From the NCBI GenBank assembly GCA_018222405.1, contig JAAFAI010000014.1, positions 62,001 through 126,000 on the forward strand: a stretch of DNA of 64,000 nt, written 5' to 3'. Within the stretch, counting starts at the first letter, position 1. Every line of letters starts with the position of its first letter. The position numbers and the translations under genes were made by a program. Source of the DNA: Gammaproteobacteria bacterium. Lineage in GTDB: Bacteria > Pseudomonadota > Gammaproteobacteria > Enterobacterales > Alteromonadaceae. Under the pieces are notes generated by a model that was given only the letters and a program-made list of their open reading frames with translations, had not been told where the DNA came from and made no database searches. Positions 27,749 through 35,708 of this stretch are shown one piece after another.

Positions 27749-28282
27749 TTAACTGTTGGAGTTTGCCATACCGTTGGCATCGAAAATTTCTATCCAGTAA
27801 CCATCGGGATCCTTTATAAACGCCAGGTAATTCATACTGCCATCCTCAATGCGTTTCTGGAATTCAACGCCTAATTCGTCAAAGCGCTTACACGCCCCTT
27901 GCAGATCCGGCACATGAAAACCAATATGACCAAAGCCGCGGGGATCACTGTTACCATTGTGATAACGGGTGGTTTCGGCGCTGTCATCCCAGTTATGAGT
28001 AAGCTCCAGCATGGCCGGCCGGCCAAAGGTTTGTGCTGTTCGCTTACTGTCATCATCGCTGATATCAGAAAAATCCTCACCGGTAGTGAGGAAATATAAA
28101 CTGAACTTCATTTCAGGGAAGTCCAGTTTGCGAAGCAGGGTCATACCCATTACTCGGGTATAAAAATCCAGCGAACGCACCGGATCGGCTATCCGTAACA
28201 TAGTCTGGTTAAATACAAAGCCGTCGGTGGCCGGGTCTTTTTGTTCACACAAGCCTTCGGCTTGTTCAAAGTGGCGAGACAT
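27749..28282 (-). CDS. gloA: Lactoylglutathione lyase (glyoxalase I)
   Basis: Converts the methylglyoxal-glutathione hemithioacetal to S-lactoylglutathione, 177 aa, cytoplasmic. It is the longer, zinc-type form found in pseudomonads and eukaryotes rather than the 135-aa nickel form of E. coli. The four metal ligands are at expected places: Q26 in FNQTMLR, E93 in MLELTHN, H119 in GFGHIGF and E165 in WIEIFD. It stands alone with its own terminator. With gor in the same window, it points to an active glutathione system. Confidence 0.93.
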   Translation of the reverse strand: MSRHFEQAEGLCEQKDPATDGFVFNQTMLRIADPVRSLDFYTRVMGMTLLRKLDFPEMKFSLYFLTTGEDFSDISDDDSKRTAQTFGRPAMLELTHNWDDSAETTRYHNGNSDPRGFGHIGFHVPDLQGACKRFDELGVEFQKRIEDGSMNYLAFIKDPDGYWIEIFDANGMANSNS

Positions 28283-28377
28283 ACTATGCCCTCATCTGAT
28301 TTTGAATTGATGTATAAAACTGGGGATTAAACACAGTTTCACAATCCCACTGACCGCGCGATTATGACACTTCGCAG

Positions 28378-28959
28378 CTAGTTTGCACGGTTAGCAGGAA
28401 AAGGTTCCAGCAGCGTTTCTACCAGTGTGGTTAACGCCTGTTGCACGGTAATGCTGTCACTGGCCTCTAACTCTGCACTGCCCGCAGCGCTGTAGATAAA
28501 CTCGCCGTCCTGTACCACCTCAATTTGCAGATTCTGGTATTCGGTAACCTGTTCGCCCACCGGCACGCTAAAAATGCTCCCCAGTGAAATACCGCCAGAG
28601 CGGCCAAATACACCGGTGCCGAGCCCGATACTGACCGACGAGCCCCCCTCTTCCACCCGGCTGGAAGGGAAAAAGCCCACTGTAATATCGGCATCTTCTT
28701 CGCCTGTTGCAGTCAACCCCTTGCCTTGCAACACGGTAGTGATGGTCGACGCCATGTGCTCCTCCAGGGTAGGGTTAAATGAGTTGAGCGGTGGCTGAAC
28801 ATAAAAGGTTTTCAGCGCGGCGAAGTTAGTTTCTTCGCGCATTTTGATTTGTGGTTTATTGCTGGCACAGCCCGCTAGCCAGGCGCAAAATAAAAACACC
28901 AGCACTACTTGGAAAGGGAAAGGCGTGCGAGCCTTATTGTTAATCATCGTGATAACCAT
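28378..28959 (-). CDS. DUF4136 lipoprotein
   Basis: Probable outer-membrane lipoprotein of 193 aa. The signal peptide ends in the lipobox LAGC near residue 31 (WLAGCASN). The mature part matches the DUF4136 pattern: FAALKTFYVQPP at the start, DADITVGFF in the middle, and a glycine/serine-rich segment (about 105-130) before the last strand. Function is unknown in the family. Two in-frame ATGs (28959, 28947) are possible and neither has a clear ribosome site. It is on the same strand as HMG-CoA reductase but 106 bp after it, so it may or may not be co-transcribed. Confidence 0.8.
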   Translation of the reverse strand: MVITMINNKARTPFPFQVVLVFLFCAWLAGCASNKPQIKMREETNFAALKTFYVQPPLNSFNPTLEEHMASTITTVLQGKGLTATGEEDADITVGFFPSSRVEEGGSSVSIGLGTGVFGRSGGISLGSIFSVPVGEQVTEYQNLQIEVVQDGEFIYSAAGSAELEASDSITVQQALTTLVETLLEPFPANRAN

Positions 28960-29065
28960 TGGGTTTAGTTACCTTTTTAACGCCGTAAACAGGGTGTTCG
29001 GATCGTTTTAGCGGGCAAATAAGGCCAACCAGGAGGGCAAGCCCACCTGATCAGCACCAGACAAA

Positions 29066-30610
29066 TTACCGGTTACGGCCATACTGCTCGTGGGAAGATA
29101 CCCAGTCGGAACTGGAGATCGCCGAGGCCAGTGAAATTTCACCGGCCAACGCCACCGCGCCGACAATTTCGGCAAACTTATACACTTTATCCCGGCCATA
29201 GCAGCCCAGTAGTTCCAGACACTCGCGCTGGGTACCAATGCCGGTGCCACCACCATAGGTAGCCACAATGAGCGAAGGAATAGTCAGGGAAATATATAAA
29301 TCGCCTTCCTCGGTCAGCTCAGAATACATGATACCAGCGGAGGACTCTGACACGTTGGCCACGTCCTGCCCGGTAGCAATAAACATGGCAGTAATACCAT
29401 TGGGCGAATGCAAGCCGGTATTATTCACGCCGGATAAAAACGAACCAACGCCCGCAACACGGCTGTGATAATCAATTTGTTTAGGATCCACCCGCATCAC
29501 CGACAGCAAATGCTCGCGCTTGATGGTTGCCTCGGCAATCACCCGTTTACCCCGGGTACGCATAATATTAATTTGTGAGGCTTTTTTATCGGTAGCGAAG
29601 TTCGACTCCAGATAAAAGTTTTCAATGCCTTCGTAGTGATCGAGGATCCAGCCACAGGCGGCAAACGTAGCGCGCCCTACCATGTTTTGCCCGGCCGCAT
29701 CGCCGGTACGGTAATTAAAGCGCAAAAAGGCAAATTTGGTCGACAGGAAACTATCAATGTAAGTGAGTTTGGCAATGGATGAAGTGGCCTCTGCTTCCTC
29801 ACGGATTTTATCGATATTCTCGTTTACCCAGGCAACAAAATCCCGCGCGCCGCGAGCATCGGAAAACACAAACACCGGTGCGCGCTGCATGGCATCATCA
29901 ACCACGGTGGATTTAATCCCGCCACTCATATTAAGCAGTTTCATACCGCGATTATAAGAGGCCACCAGAGTGCCTTCGGTAGTCGCTAGCGGCACCAAAA
30001 AATCACCCTTGGCATGCTCACCATCGATGGTGACAGGGCCCGCTACGCCGATGGGTACCTGCGCCACGCCAATGAAATGCTCCACATTGCCACGCAGGGT
30101 ATTGGGATCAATAGAGTACTGGCCAACATGGTGAATATTGGCGCCGGAGAAGTTTTCAAAGAACTTCTGGCGTTTTTCAATAATTCCCGGTGAGTAATCA
30201 TCGTGGGGATCACGGGGAATATGCCCTTCGGCCAGATTAGGCGCCGACACGTTATCTTCCACACTGAATTTAAGTTTGCCGAACGGTGATGCCCTGAACA
30301 CCAGCTCAATAGTGTGTTTTTCCGGGCTCACCGGCAGGGTTTTATTTAAGTAAACCGTAATGGCCTGCTTAAGCTCAAAGGGCACTTCGCCGCTTTCATT
30401 CAGCTCTGTCATCGACATGATTTGCTCGGGCCCGACTTGCAACGTGACGTCTTCCGGGGCAATCGCCTCACCGTTAATGGAAATACTGTCGACCTGTTTG
30501 AGTACGGCATCTTTAAGCCGGTTTTTAAGCATAAACTGCAAACCATCTTCGGTTTGGGTCAGGCTCCCATGGGTGTACAACTGACGGAGCAAAATACTGG
30601 GTATAAACAT
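29066..30610 (-). CDS. Hydroxymethylglutaryl-CoA reductase, class I
   Basis: NADPH-dependent enzyme making mevalonate from HMG-CoA, 514 aa from ATG 30610 (AGGAAG upstream). The catalytic domain has EHFIGVAQVPIGVAG, the catalytic Glu in TTEGTLVASY, Lys in DKKASQIN, Asp in GQDVANV and the C-terminal His in SSHEQYGRN. About 110 residues precede the catalytic core and are not a membrane domain. No other mevalonate-pathway gene is in the window; gammaproteobacteria normally use the MEP route, so the role here is open. Class I reductases in Vibrio and relatives are thought to be of transferred origin. Confidence 0.93.
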   Translation of the reverse strand: MFIPSILLRQLYTHGSLTQTEDGLQFMLKNRLKDAVLKQVDSISINGEAIAPEDVTLQVGPEQIMSMTELNESGEVPFELKQAITVYLNKTLPVSPEKHTIELVFRASPFGKLKFSVEDNVSAPNLAEGHIPRDPHDDYSPGIIEKRQKFFENFSGANIHHVGQYSIDPNTLRGNVEHFIGVAQVPIGVAGPVTIDGEHAKGDFLVPLATTEGTLVASYNRGMKLLNMSGGIKSTVVDDAMQRAPVFVFSDARGARDFVAWVNENIDKIREEAEATSSIAKLTYIDSFLSTKFAFLRFNYRTGDAAGQNMVGRATFAACGWILDHYEGIENFYLESNFATDKKASQINIMRTRGKRVIAEATIKREHLLSVMRVDPKQIDYHSRVAGVGSFLSGVNNTGLHSPNGITAMFIATGQDVANVSESSAGIMYSELTEEGDLYISLTIPSLIVATYGGGTGIGTQRECLELLGCYGRDKVYKFAEIVGAVALAGEISLASAISSSDWVSSHEQYGRNR

Positions 30611-30907
30611 AACTACGGCTTCCTTGGCAAAACATACATCAAGTGTAGAGCTTTCTTTGTTAACCACAATATATTAACAATCCGCATTAGGAAAGCCGCC
30701 TTCAGCACACCTTTGACCTGCAACAACTGTCAGACCAGTGTTTCTATGACTAACACAAAGGTCTAACACAAATGAGACACGCACCTGCATTTTGAGACAC
30801 CAGCGGGCGATCGTCCCCTCAAAATGCGCGCCAGGCCTGACCTTCACCGTAAATTGGCGCTCTGAGGCATAAGGTTGAATCATCAACCCACAGCAGGAAT
30901 GGACGCC
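30611..30907. other. Divergent region between HMG-CoA reductase and exporter operon
   Basis: About 300 bases with promoters for both directions. I looked for a small double-glycine leader peptide that could be the substrate of the C39 exporter and found none. Confidence 0.4.
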
Positions 30908-32167
30908 ATGCAAAGCCAAACATTATTTCGCCAACAGGCCGTCGTTTCACAGCAGCAAAAGCTCGATGGCGCAATATTACTTAAGCCCAGACTACCCACG
31001 CTTATAATTACCGTGCTGCTGTGTAGCTGGTTAATTGGTGTCATGAGCTGGCTACTGGCCGGACGCTACACTTATACCCAAACCGTAACAGGCTGGCTGG
31101 AACCCGCCCGCGGTATTACGCCGGTTTACGGGCCGGCATCCGGCGCTATTGTCAGCGAGGTGCTGGTTAGCGAAAACACGCGGGTACAAAAAGGCACACC
31201 ACTTATCCGGCTAACCCGGGATGCTATTTTACATAACGGCCAGAGTATCAACGACGCTCTCATTAAAGAGCTCGACACCCAGATTGAACGTCTGCAAAAC
31301 CAGTACAGGCTGACCCAGAAAGGCTACTCGACCCAACAGCAACGCCTGACTAAAGCGGCCGAACGACTCATTGAGGATCGCTCACGCCTAGCCGCCATGC
31401 GCCTGTTGCTGGATGACAAGATGGCCTTACTGGATAAGCAAATTCGGTCGTTCACCGAATTAACCCAACAGGGGTTTTCCAGTCGCCAGCAATTACAAAG
31501 CTTAAAGACCCAACGAATCGACGAAACCTACCAGCGTCAGAATCTTGAGCGTGAATGGATTACCACCTTACAAGCCATTGAAGACAACCAGTTTGCCCGC
31601 AATGAAGCAGAGCACTCCCATCAGTTGCAACTGCTGAATATAGAAAACCAAATCAGTGAGCTGCAAAAAAGTCTCGATCAGCAATACAGTCAGCAAGAAA
31701 TCATTATTACCGCGTCGACAGATGGCAGAATAACCAACCTGAACGCAAAGCCAGGCCAGCGCGCGCAAAGCAATGTGCCTTTGCTTTCGCTGATGCCGCT
31801 TAACGCTGAGATCTCTGCGCAACTGTTAATCCCGGTTGCCGCGGCGGGCCAGATATCCCCAGGGCAATCCATCAGTTTACGCTACGATGCCTTTCCGCAT
31901 ACCCAGTTTGGCACGTATCAAGCCACCATCGATTCGGTATCCGCGCACCTTTTACTGCCGCAGGAAGTAGCGCAGAAACCACTGGCTATAAACACCCCGG
32001 TGTATCTGGCAAAGGCGACCTTGCAAGCCAACAGCATAGAACATTTCAACAAACGTATTGCCCTGCGAGCCGGCATGACCTTTGCCGCTGAAATAGCGAT
32101 TCGCGAGCGCAACCTGATGCAATGGTTATTCGAACCACTCTATGAACTGCATGGAGGTGTGTTATGA
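30908..32167 (+). CDS. HlyD-family periplasmic adaptor of a peptide exporter
   Basis: Membrane-fusion protein of 419 aa linking the inner-membrane ABC exporter to an outer-membrane channel. A short cytoplasmic N-terminus precedes one membrane helix (about 28-50). A lipoyl-like half, a long alpha-helical hairpin (about 115-255, rich in Gln, Leu and Arg) and the second lipoyl half with TDGRITNLNAKPGQ follow, then a beta-barrel. ATG 30908 is chosen because AGGA lies nine bases upstream; a TTG at 30875 gives a longer reading. It overlaps the ABC gene by ATGA and resembles CvaA of the microcin V exporter in organisation. Confidence 0.88.
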   Translation: MQSQTLFRQQAVVSQQQKLDGAILLKPRLPTLIITVLLCSWLIGVMSWLLAGRYTYTQTVTGWLEPARGITPVYGPASGAIVSEVLVSENTRVQKGTPLIRLTRDAILHNGQSINDALIKELDTQIERLQNQYRLTQKGYSTQQQRLTKAAERLIEDRSRLAAMRLLLDDKMALLDKQIRSFTELTQQGFSSRQQLQSLKTQRIDETYQRQNLEREWITTLQAIEDNQFARNEAEHSHQLQLLNIENQISELQKSLDQQYSQQEIIITASTDGRITNLNAKPGQRAQSNVPLLSLMPLNAEISAQLLIPVAAAGQISPGQSISLRYDAFPHTQFGTYQATIDSVSAHLLLPQEVAQKPLAINTPVYLAKATLQANSIEHFNKRIALRAGMTFAAEIAIRERNLMQWLFEPLYELHGGVL

Positions 32168-34335
32168 GCACTGCAACACTGTTCAAACTGCCCTTGCAGC
32201 TCGGTTGGCGCCGCGCCACGCCGCAGATATTGCAAGCGGAGAACGCCGAATGCGGACTGGCCTGTATCGCCATGGTAGCCGGGTATCACGGGCTCAATAT
32301 AGACCTGGCCAGGCTTCGCAGCTTACGCGCCTTCAGCCAGCAGGGCGCTAACCTTAAACAGCTGATTGATTTCGCCCACTCACTGAATCTCAACAGCCGG
32401 GCCTTAAAGCTGGAACCAGAAGATATGGCCGACCTGCAACTGCCCTGTATTCTGCACTGGAACATGCAACACTTCGTTGTGTTAACCAGAGTGACAAGTA
32501 AAGGCATTGAGATCCAGGACCCGGCGTGTGGCAAACGCCGCCTTAGCTGGCAACAGGTCAGTGACGCCTTTACCGGCATTGCCCTGGAGCTTCAGCCGGG
32601 CAGTGACTTCACGCCACAAAATCTGCGCCAGCCATTAAAACTCAGCCAGTTATGGCAACGTATAGTGGGTATCAAGCGCTCTTTGCTGGTATTGTTTGTT
32701 TTATCTTTGCTGCTGCAATGTTTTGCGCTGGCATCGCCCTATTACATGCAACTGGTTATCGACTCAGTGATTGTCAATAACGATGCTTCGCTGCTCAATG
32801 TGCTGTTTCTTGGCTTCTTTCTGCTCATTGTGGTGGAAGCGATCACTAATCTTACCCGCCAGACCGCCGGCATTGCTATGTCCGGGCACCTTGCCCAGCA
32901 ACTTTCGGTGAATGTCTTTACTCATTTGATCCGCCTGCCATTCAGTTACTTTTCCCAACGTCATATCGGTGACATGGTGGCTCGTTTTGGCAGCTTGCAG
33001 GAAGTCAGACGCTTTATCAGTCAGGGGATCGTCGCGCTCATTTTAGACACCCTAATCATGCTGTGCACGCTGGTTTTAATGGCGTTGTACAGCCTCAAAC
33101 TGATGCTGGTTGTGGTCGGCATTGCGGTGTTATTTCTTGCCCTGCGGTTAATTTTGCTGGGCCCGGTGCAACGTTTACAACAAGAGAGAATTGCCTGTGC
33201 CGCGAAGGAAAACAGCCACTTTATAGAAACGCTGCGGGGCATTCAGTCAATCAGAATGCTCAGGCTCGAATCGTTCCGGTTACATGGCTGGCAACATTTA
33301 CTTACCGATACCCTGAACCGTGATATTCGCTTACGCCGCTGGGAAATGGGGTTCAGTATCGTACACCTGCTGTTGTTTGGTATTGAAAACCTGCTGGTGG
33401 TTTATCTGGCTGCCTCGCTGGTGATGGAGCAGGCTTTTACCGTTGGTATGCTGTACGCTTTTACCAGCTACAAGAACCGCTTTAATTCAGCCATCAACGG
33501 ATTACTCGAGCAGTTATTACAGTGGCGCTTACTGCGCGTACACCTCGACAGGCTGGCGGATATTGTACAAACGCCGGTAGACTTTGCCTCACTGGCTCCT
33601 TCCTCTTGCTGTCCGCCGACTCATTTACCTGTAGCGCATAAACTGACCATTAGGGATCTAAGTTTTGCCTATCAGGGCCAGCCGCCGCTATTCGAAGGGT
33701 TAAATCTAGAAGTGTTACCGGGCCGGATGGTGGTAATTACCGGTGTGAGCGGCAGCGGCAAGTCCAGCTTGGCCAAATGCCTTACTGGCCTATTTCCTGC
33801 CACTTCGGGAAAGATCCTGATTGACGATAAGCCGCTCAACAGCCGCGCCCCAGGCCAGCGGATCAGTGCCGTGATGCAGGATGATGTGTGTCTGTCTGGT
33901 ACCGTTATTGACAATGTCAGTGGCTTTCAGCAACACATCGACATGCCGCGGTTAATAGAATGCTGCCAACTGGCCAACCTGCACGACACCATCACCAGGC
34001 TGCCCATGCAGTATTACACGCTGATCCAGGAAGGTGGCACCAATTTTAGTGGCGGCCAGCGCCAGCGCCTGTTTCTCGCCCGGGCGTTGTATCAGCGTCC
34101 GGCTCTGCTGTTACTCGATGAGGCCAGCAGCCATCTCGATACCAACAGTGAGAAGCTCATCAATCAACACCTCTCCCGATTACCCATGACCCGGGTGGTT
34201 ATCGCCCATCGGCGCGAAACCATTCAAATGGCCCATCAGCGGTATCACCTGGCAGGCGGCCAGCTGACGGAAGTAGCCATCAATTATACGCCTGATTTAC
34301 CAACCCCCACTCAACAAGGAGATCATCATGTTTGA
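32164..34335 (+). CDS. C39 peptidase ABC exporter (bacteriocin/microcin type)
   Basis: Inner-membrane exporter of 723 aa that cleaves a double-glycine leader and exports the peptide. The C39 peptidase domain (about 1-135) is complete: oxyanion Gln and catalytic Cys in LQAENAECGLAC, His in MQHFVVL and Asp in IQDPACG. Five or six membrane helices cover about 165-440. The ATPase (about 490-715) has Walker A GVSGSGKSS (near 526), signature FSGGQRQR and Walker B LLLLDEASS. It is coupled to the HlyD gene and to a LuxR-type gene. No substrate peptide gene was found in the neighbourhood. Confidence 0.93.
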   Translation: MSTATLFKLPLQLGWRRATPQILQAENAECGLACIAMVAGYHGLNIDLARLRSLRAFSQQGANLKQLIDFAHSLNLNSRALKLEPEDMADLQLPCILHWNMQHFVVLTRVTSKGIEIQDPACGKRRLSWQQVSDAFTGIALELQPGSDFTPQNLRQPLKLSQLWQRIVGIKRSLLVLFVLSLLLQCFALASPYYMQLVIDSVIVNNDASLLNVLFLGFFLLIVVEAITNLTRQTAGIAMSGHLAQQLSVNVFTHLIRLPFSYFSQRHIGDMVARFGSLQEVRRFISQGIVALILDTLIMLCTLVLMALYSLKLMLVVVGIAVLFLALRLILLGPVQRLQQERIACAAKENSHFIETLRGIQSIRMLRLESFRLHGWQHLLTDTLNRDIRLRRWEMGFSIVHLLLFGIENLLVVYLAASLVMEQAFTVGMLYAFTSYKNRFNSAINGLLEQLLQWRLLRVHLDRLADIVQTPVDFASLAPSSCCPPTHLPVAHKLTIRDLSFAYQGQPPLFEGLNLEVLPGRMVVITGVSGSGKSSLAKCLTGLFPATSGKILIDDKPLNSRAPGQRISAVMQDDVCLSGTVIDNVSGFQQHIDMPRLIECCQLANLHDTITRLPMQYYTLIQEGGTNFSGGQRQRLFLARALYQRPALLLLDEASSHLDTNSEKLINQHLSRLPMTRVVIAHRRETIQMAHQRYHLAGGQLTEVAINYTPDLPTPTQQGDHHV

Positions 34336-34570
34336 TCAAGAGTTATTAAGCTCTGAACATTTGGAACAGTTGTCTAAACGTGAACTTCAGGTGGCGCATA
34401 AAATTATCGAAGGCTTACCGAACAAAACCATTGCTTCGCAATTGTTTATCAGTGAGCGAACGGTGAAATTTCATTGCGCAAACATTTATCGCAAGCTGGA
34501 AATCCGTAACCGGGCAGCATTGATGGCTCGCTATTTCAGAACCTTGTACACGCAAATCCCTACGGTGTAA
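34328..34570 (+). CDS. Stand-alone LuxR/GerE-type HTH regulator
   Basis: Small regulator of 80 aa consisting almost only of a LuxR-type helix-turn-helix: LSKRELQVAHKIIEGLPNK, then IASQLFISERTVKFHCANIYRKL cut here in two segments. There is no receiver or autoinducer domain. Its ATG lies 8 bp before the exporter stop, with AGGAG upstream, so it belongs to the exporter operon and may control it or the unseen substrate gene. The last nine codons including the stop lie inside direct repeat copy 1 and recur at 35597. Confidence 0.85.
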   Translation: MFDQELLSSEHLEQLSKRELQVAHKIIEGLPNKTIASQLFISERTVKFHCANIYRKLEIRNRAALMARYFRTLYTQIPTV

Positions 34571-34655
34571 GCGGGAATGTGGCAAGTAAAGCCTGGCCGG
34601 TACAGACGTACCGGCCGGTTTGTAGGTTTGGAGTTACAGGATAAAGCGGCTTAAG
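34544..34655. repeat. 112-bp direct repeat, copy 1
   Basis: Identical over 112 bp to 35597-35708, and six more bases upstream match with one mismatch. It holds the last codons of the luxR-type gene, the shared terminator hairpin and a copy of the last codons of hslU. The distance between the copies is 1053 bp, which is exactly the unit carrying the fic module plus one repeat. Confidence 0.95.
34595..34616. terminator. Hairpin terminator in repeat copy 1
   Basis: Perfect 9-bp stem GGCCGGTAC/GTACCGGCC with a 4-base loop. It was probably the bidirectional terminator between the luxR-type gene and hslU before the insertion; it now serves the luxR-type gene and fic. Confidence 0.7.
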
Positions 34656-34692
34656 CTAACACGTGAATTAGTTTTTATCAGATCAATAACTT

Positions 34693-35292
34693 TCAATCGT
34701 TACCGTTTGATATTGCCTGAGCAAATATCGCTTCAAGCGGAGATAAATCTAAATTAACACCTGCAATATTTGCATCTATCCAGTGTTTTTGAGATATCCG
34801 TGGCCAGGAAACATCGTAATCCAACGTAAAAAGCAATTCCTCGAAGAAGAAGCGCTGAACCCGGCCGTTACCTTCTCTGAATGGGTGTAGTAGGTTTATC
34901 TCGCAAAATAAATCAGCAACCTTTGATATTAGCGATTCTTCTGTATCCATTAGCTCAAGGTTTGGGATGGCACTGAATAGCTTATTTGCTTCTGGCTCAA
35001 TTCGTGACCATGTACAAAATCGCGTGTCGCCTTTTGAGATATCAACATCTCTTATTTTACCTGCCCATTCATAGATATCCTGGAAAAGATGACAATGGAG
35101 ATGTTGGAGGTGGTGCAGTGTGAAATCAGTTATTACGAGCCTTGGCGCCTGGTAGGTTCTGAAGCGCTCTGCGGTGAATTCAGCTTCCGCTTCCGCTAAT
35201 GTTTTTGCGTCACGAATACCTAGAAGATTGATCAGAACATCGGAACCGGGGTAACAGTACCGGTCCTGCGTTACCCCGTACTTATCGCGCAT
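34693..35292 (-). CDS. Fic-family toxin, probable AMP-transferase
   Basis: Predicted AMPylating toxin of 199 aa. The Fic core motif is complete, HPFREGNGRVQR (H136 to R147), with the catalytic His, the phosphate-binding Glu and both Arg, so activity is likely. The N-terminus YCYPGSDVLINLLG and the region TDFTLHHLQHLHCHLFQDIYEWAG match the short class I Fic proteins such as E. coli Fic and VbhT. It has no internal inhibitory helix; that motif is on the overlapping small gene upstream. Targets in this class include DNA gyrase and topoisomerase IV. The gene sits inside a direct-repeat-bounded insertion next to hslU. Confidence 0.9.
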   Translation of the reverse strand: MRDKYGVTQDRYCYPGSDVLINLLGIRDAKTLAEAEAEFTAERFRTYQAPRLVITDFTLHHLQHLHCHLFQDIYEWAGKIRDVDISKGDTRFCTWSRIEPEANKLFSAIPNLELMDTEESLISKVADLFCEINLLHPFREGNGRVQRFFFEELLFTLDYDVSWPRISQKHWIDANIAGVNLDLSPLEAIFAQAISNGND

Positions 35293-35440
35293 ACTTCCGT
35301 TTTAAATCAGCAATGGTCTGCCGCTCATTACTTTTTTTTAAAGTAAGTCCTTCATAGCTCAGGCTTACTTCGAAGTTGTTCATATTCGGGGTAAACCGAC
35401 CTTTTCGGCTGTTGCCAGTCTTTGAAACAGTATTTTTCAT
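35282..35440 (-). CDS. Fic antitoxin (FicA/VbhA/YhfG-like), 52 aa
   Basis: A small gene starting at ATG 35440 with a strong ribosome site (GGAGGG), 52 codons, overlapping the fic start by 11 bp. The product carries S26-x-x-x-E30-G31 (SLSYEG), which is the (S/T)xxxE(G/N) inhibition motif of class I Fic antitoxins that blocks the ATP site of the partner. The C-terminal half is basic and helical. The size is like E. coli YhfG (55 aa). Coupled translation, antitoxin first, is the usual layout for these pairs. I recognise it from motif and context, not from overall similarity. Confidence 0.82.
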   Translation of the reverse strand: MKNTVSKTGNSRKGRFTPNMNNFEVSLSYEGLTLKKSNERQTIADLKRKYAR

Positions 35441-35596
35441 ATACCCTCCAGATCTGTTGTAATTTTACCCTATCATGGAATAAATAGCCATTTTACGCTA
35501 TCAGGACAACCTGACGAATATGTAATGAAAATGGTCGAGATTGCTTTCTGTTAGTCACTTCAAAATGTGGACTAAGTGGGCTGGTATTATAGAACT
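35441..35596 (-). promoter_or_regulatory. Upstream region of the fic module
   Basis: About 150 AT-rich bases between the antitoxin start and repeat copy 2 should hold the module's promoter. CTATCA occurs twice and TAGC-N8-GCTA forms a small dyad, possible operator parts. No precise -10/-35 assignment is made. Confidence 0.35.
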
Positions 35597-35708
35597 TTGT
35601 ACACGCAAATCCCTACGGTGTAAGCGGGAATGTGGCAAGTAAAGCCTGGCCGGTACAGACGTACCGGCCGGTTTGTAGGTTTGGAGTTACAGGATAAAGC
35701 GGCTTAAG
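35597..35708. repeat. 112-bp direct repeat, copy 2
   Basis: Second copy of the repeat at 34544-34655. It contains a remnant of the luxR-type gene's last codons, a second hairpin and the functional 3' end of hslU. Confidence 0.95.
35648..35669. terminator. Hairpin terminator in repeat copy 2 (hslU side)
   Basis: Same 9-bp stem as at 34595-34616. It follows hslU on the minus strand and is its likely terminator. Confidence 0.7.

Noticed and set aside
27749..28282. Whether gloA and the VOC gene at 15787 are duplicates
   Set aside because: They share only the fold; lengths, ligands and flanking sequence differ, so no recent duplication.
29008..29268. 86-codon frame at the 3' end of HMG-CoA reductase
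   Set aside because: Same-strand out-of-frame shadow without a ribosome site.
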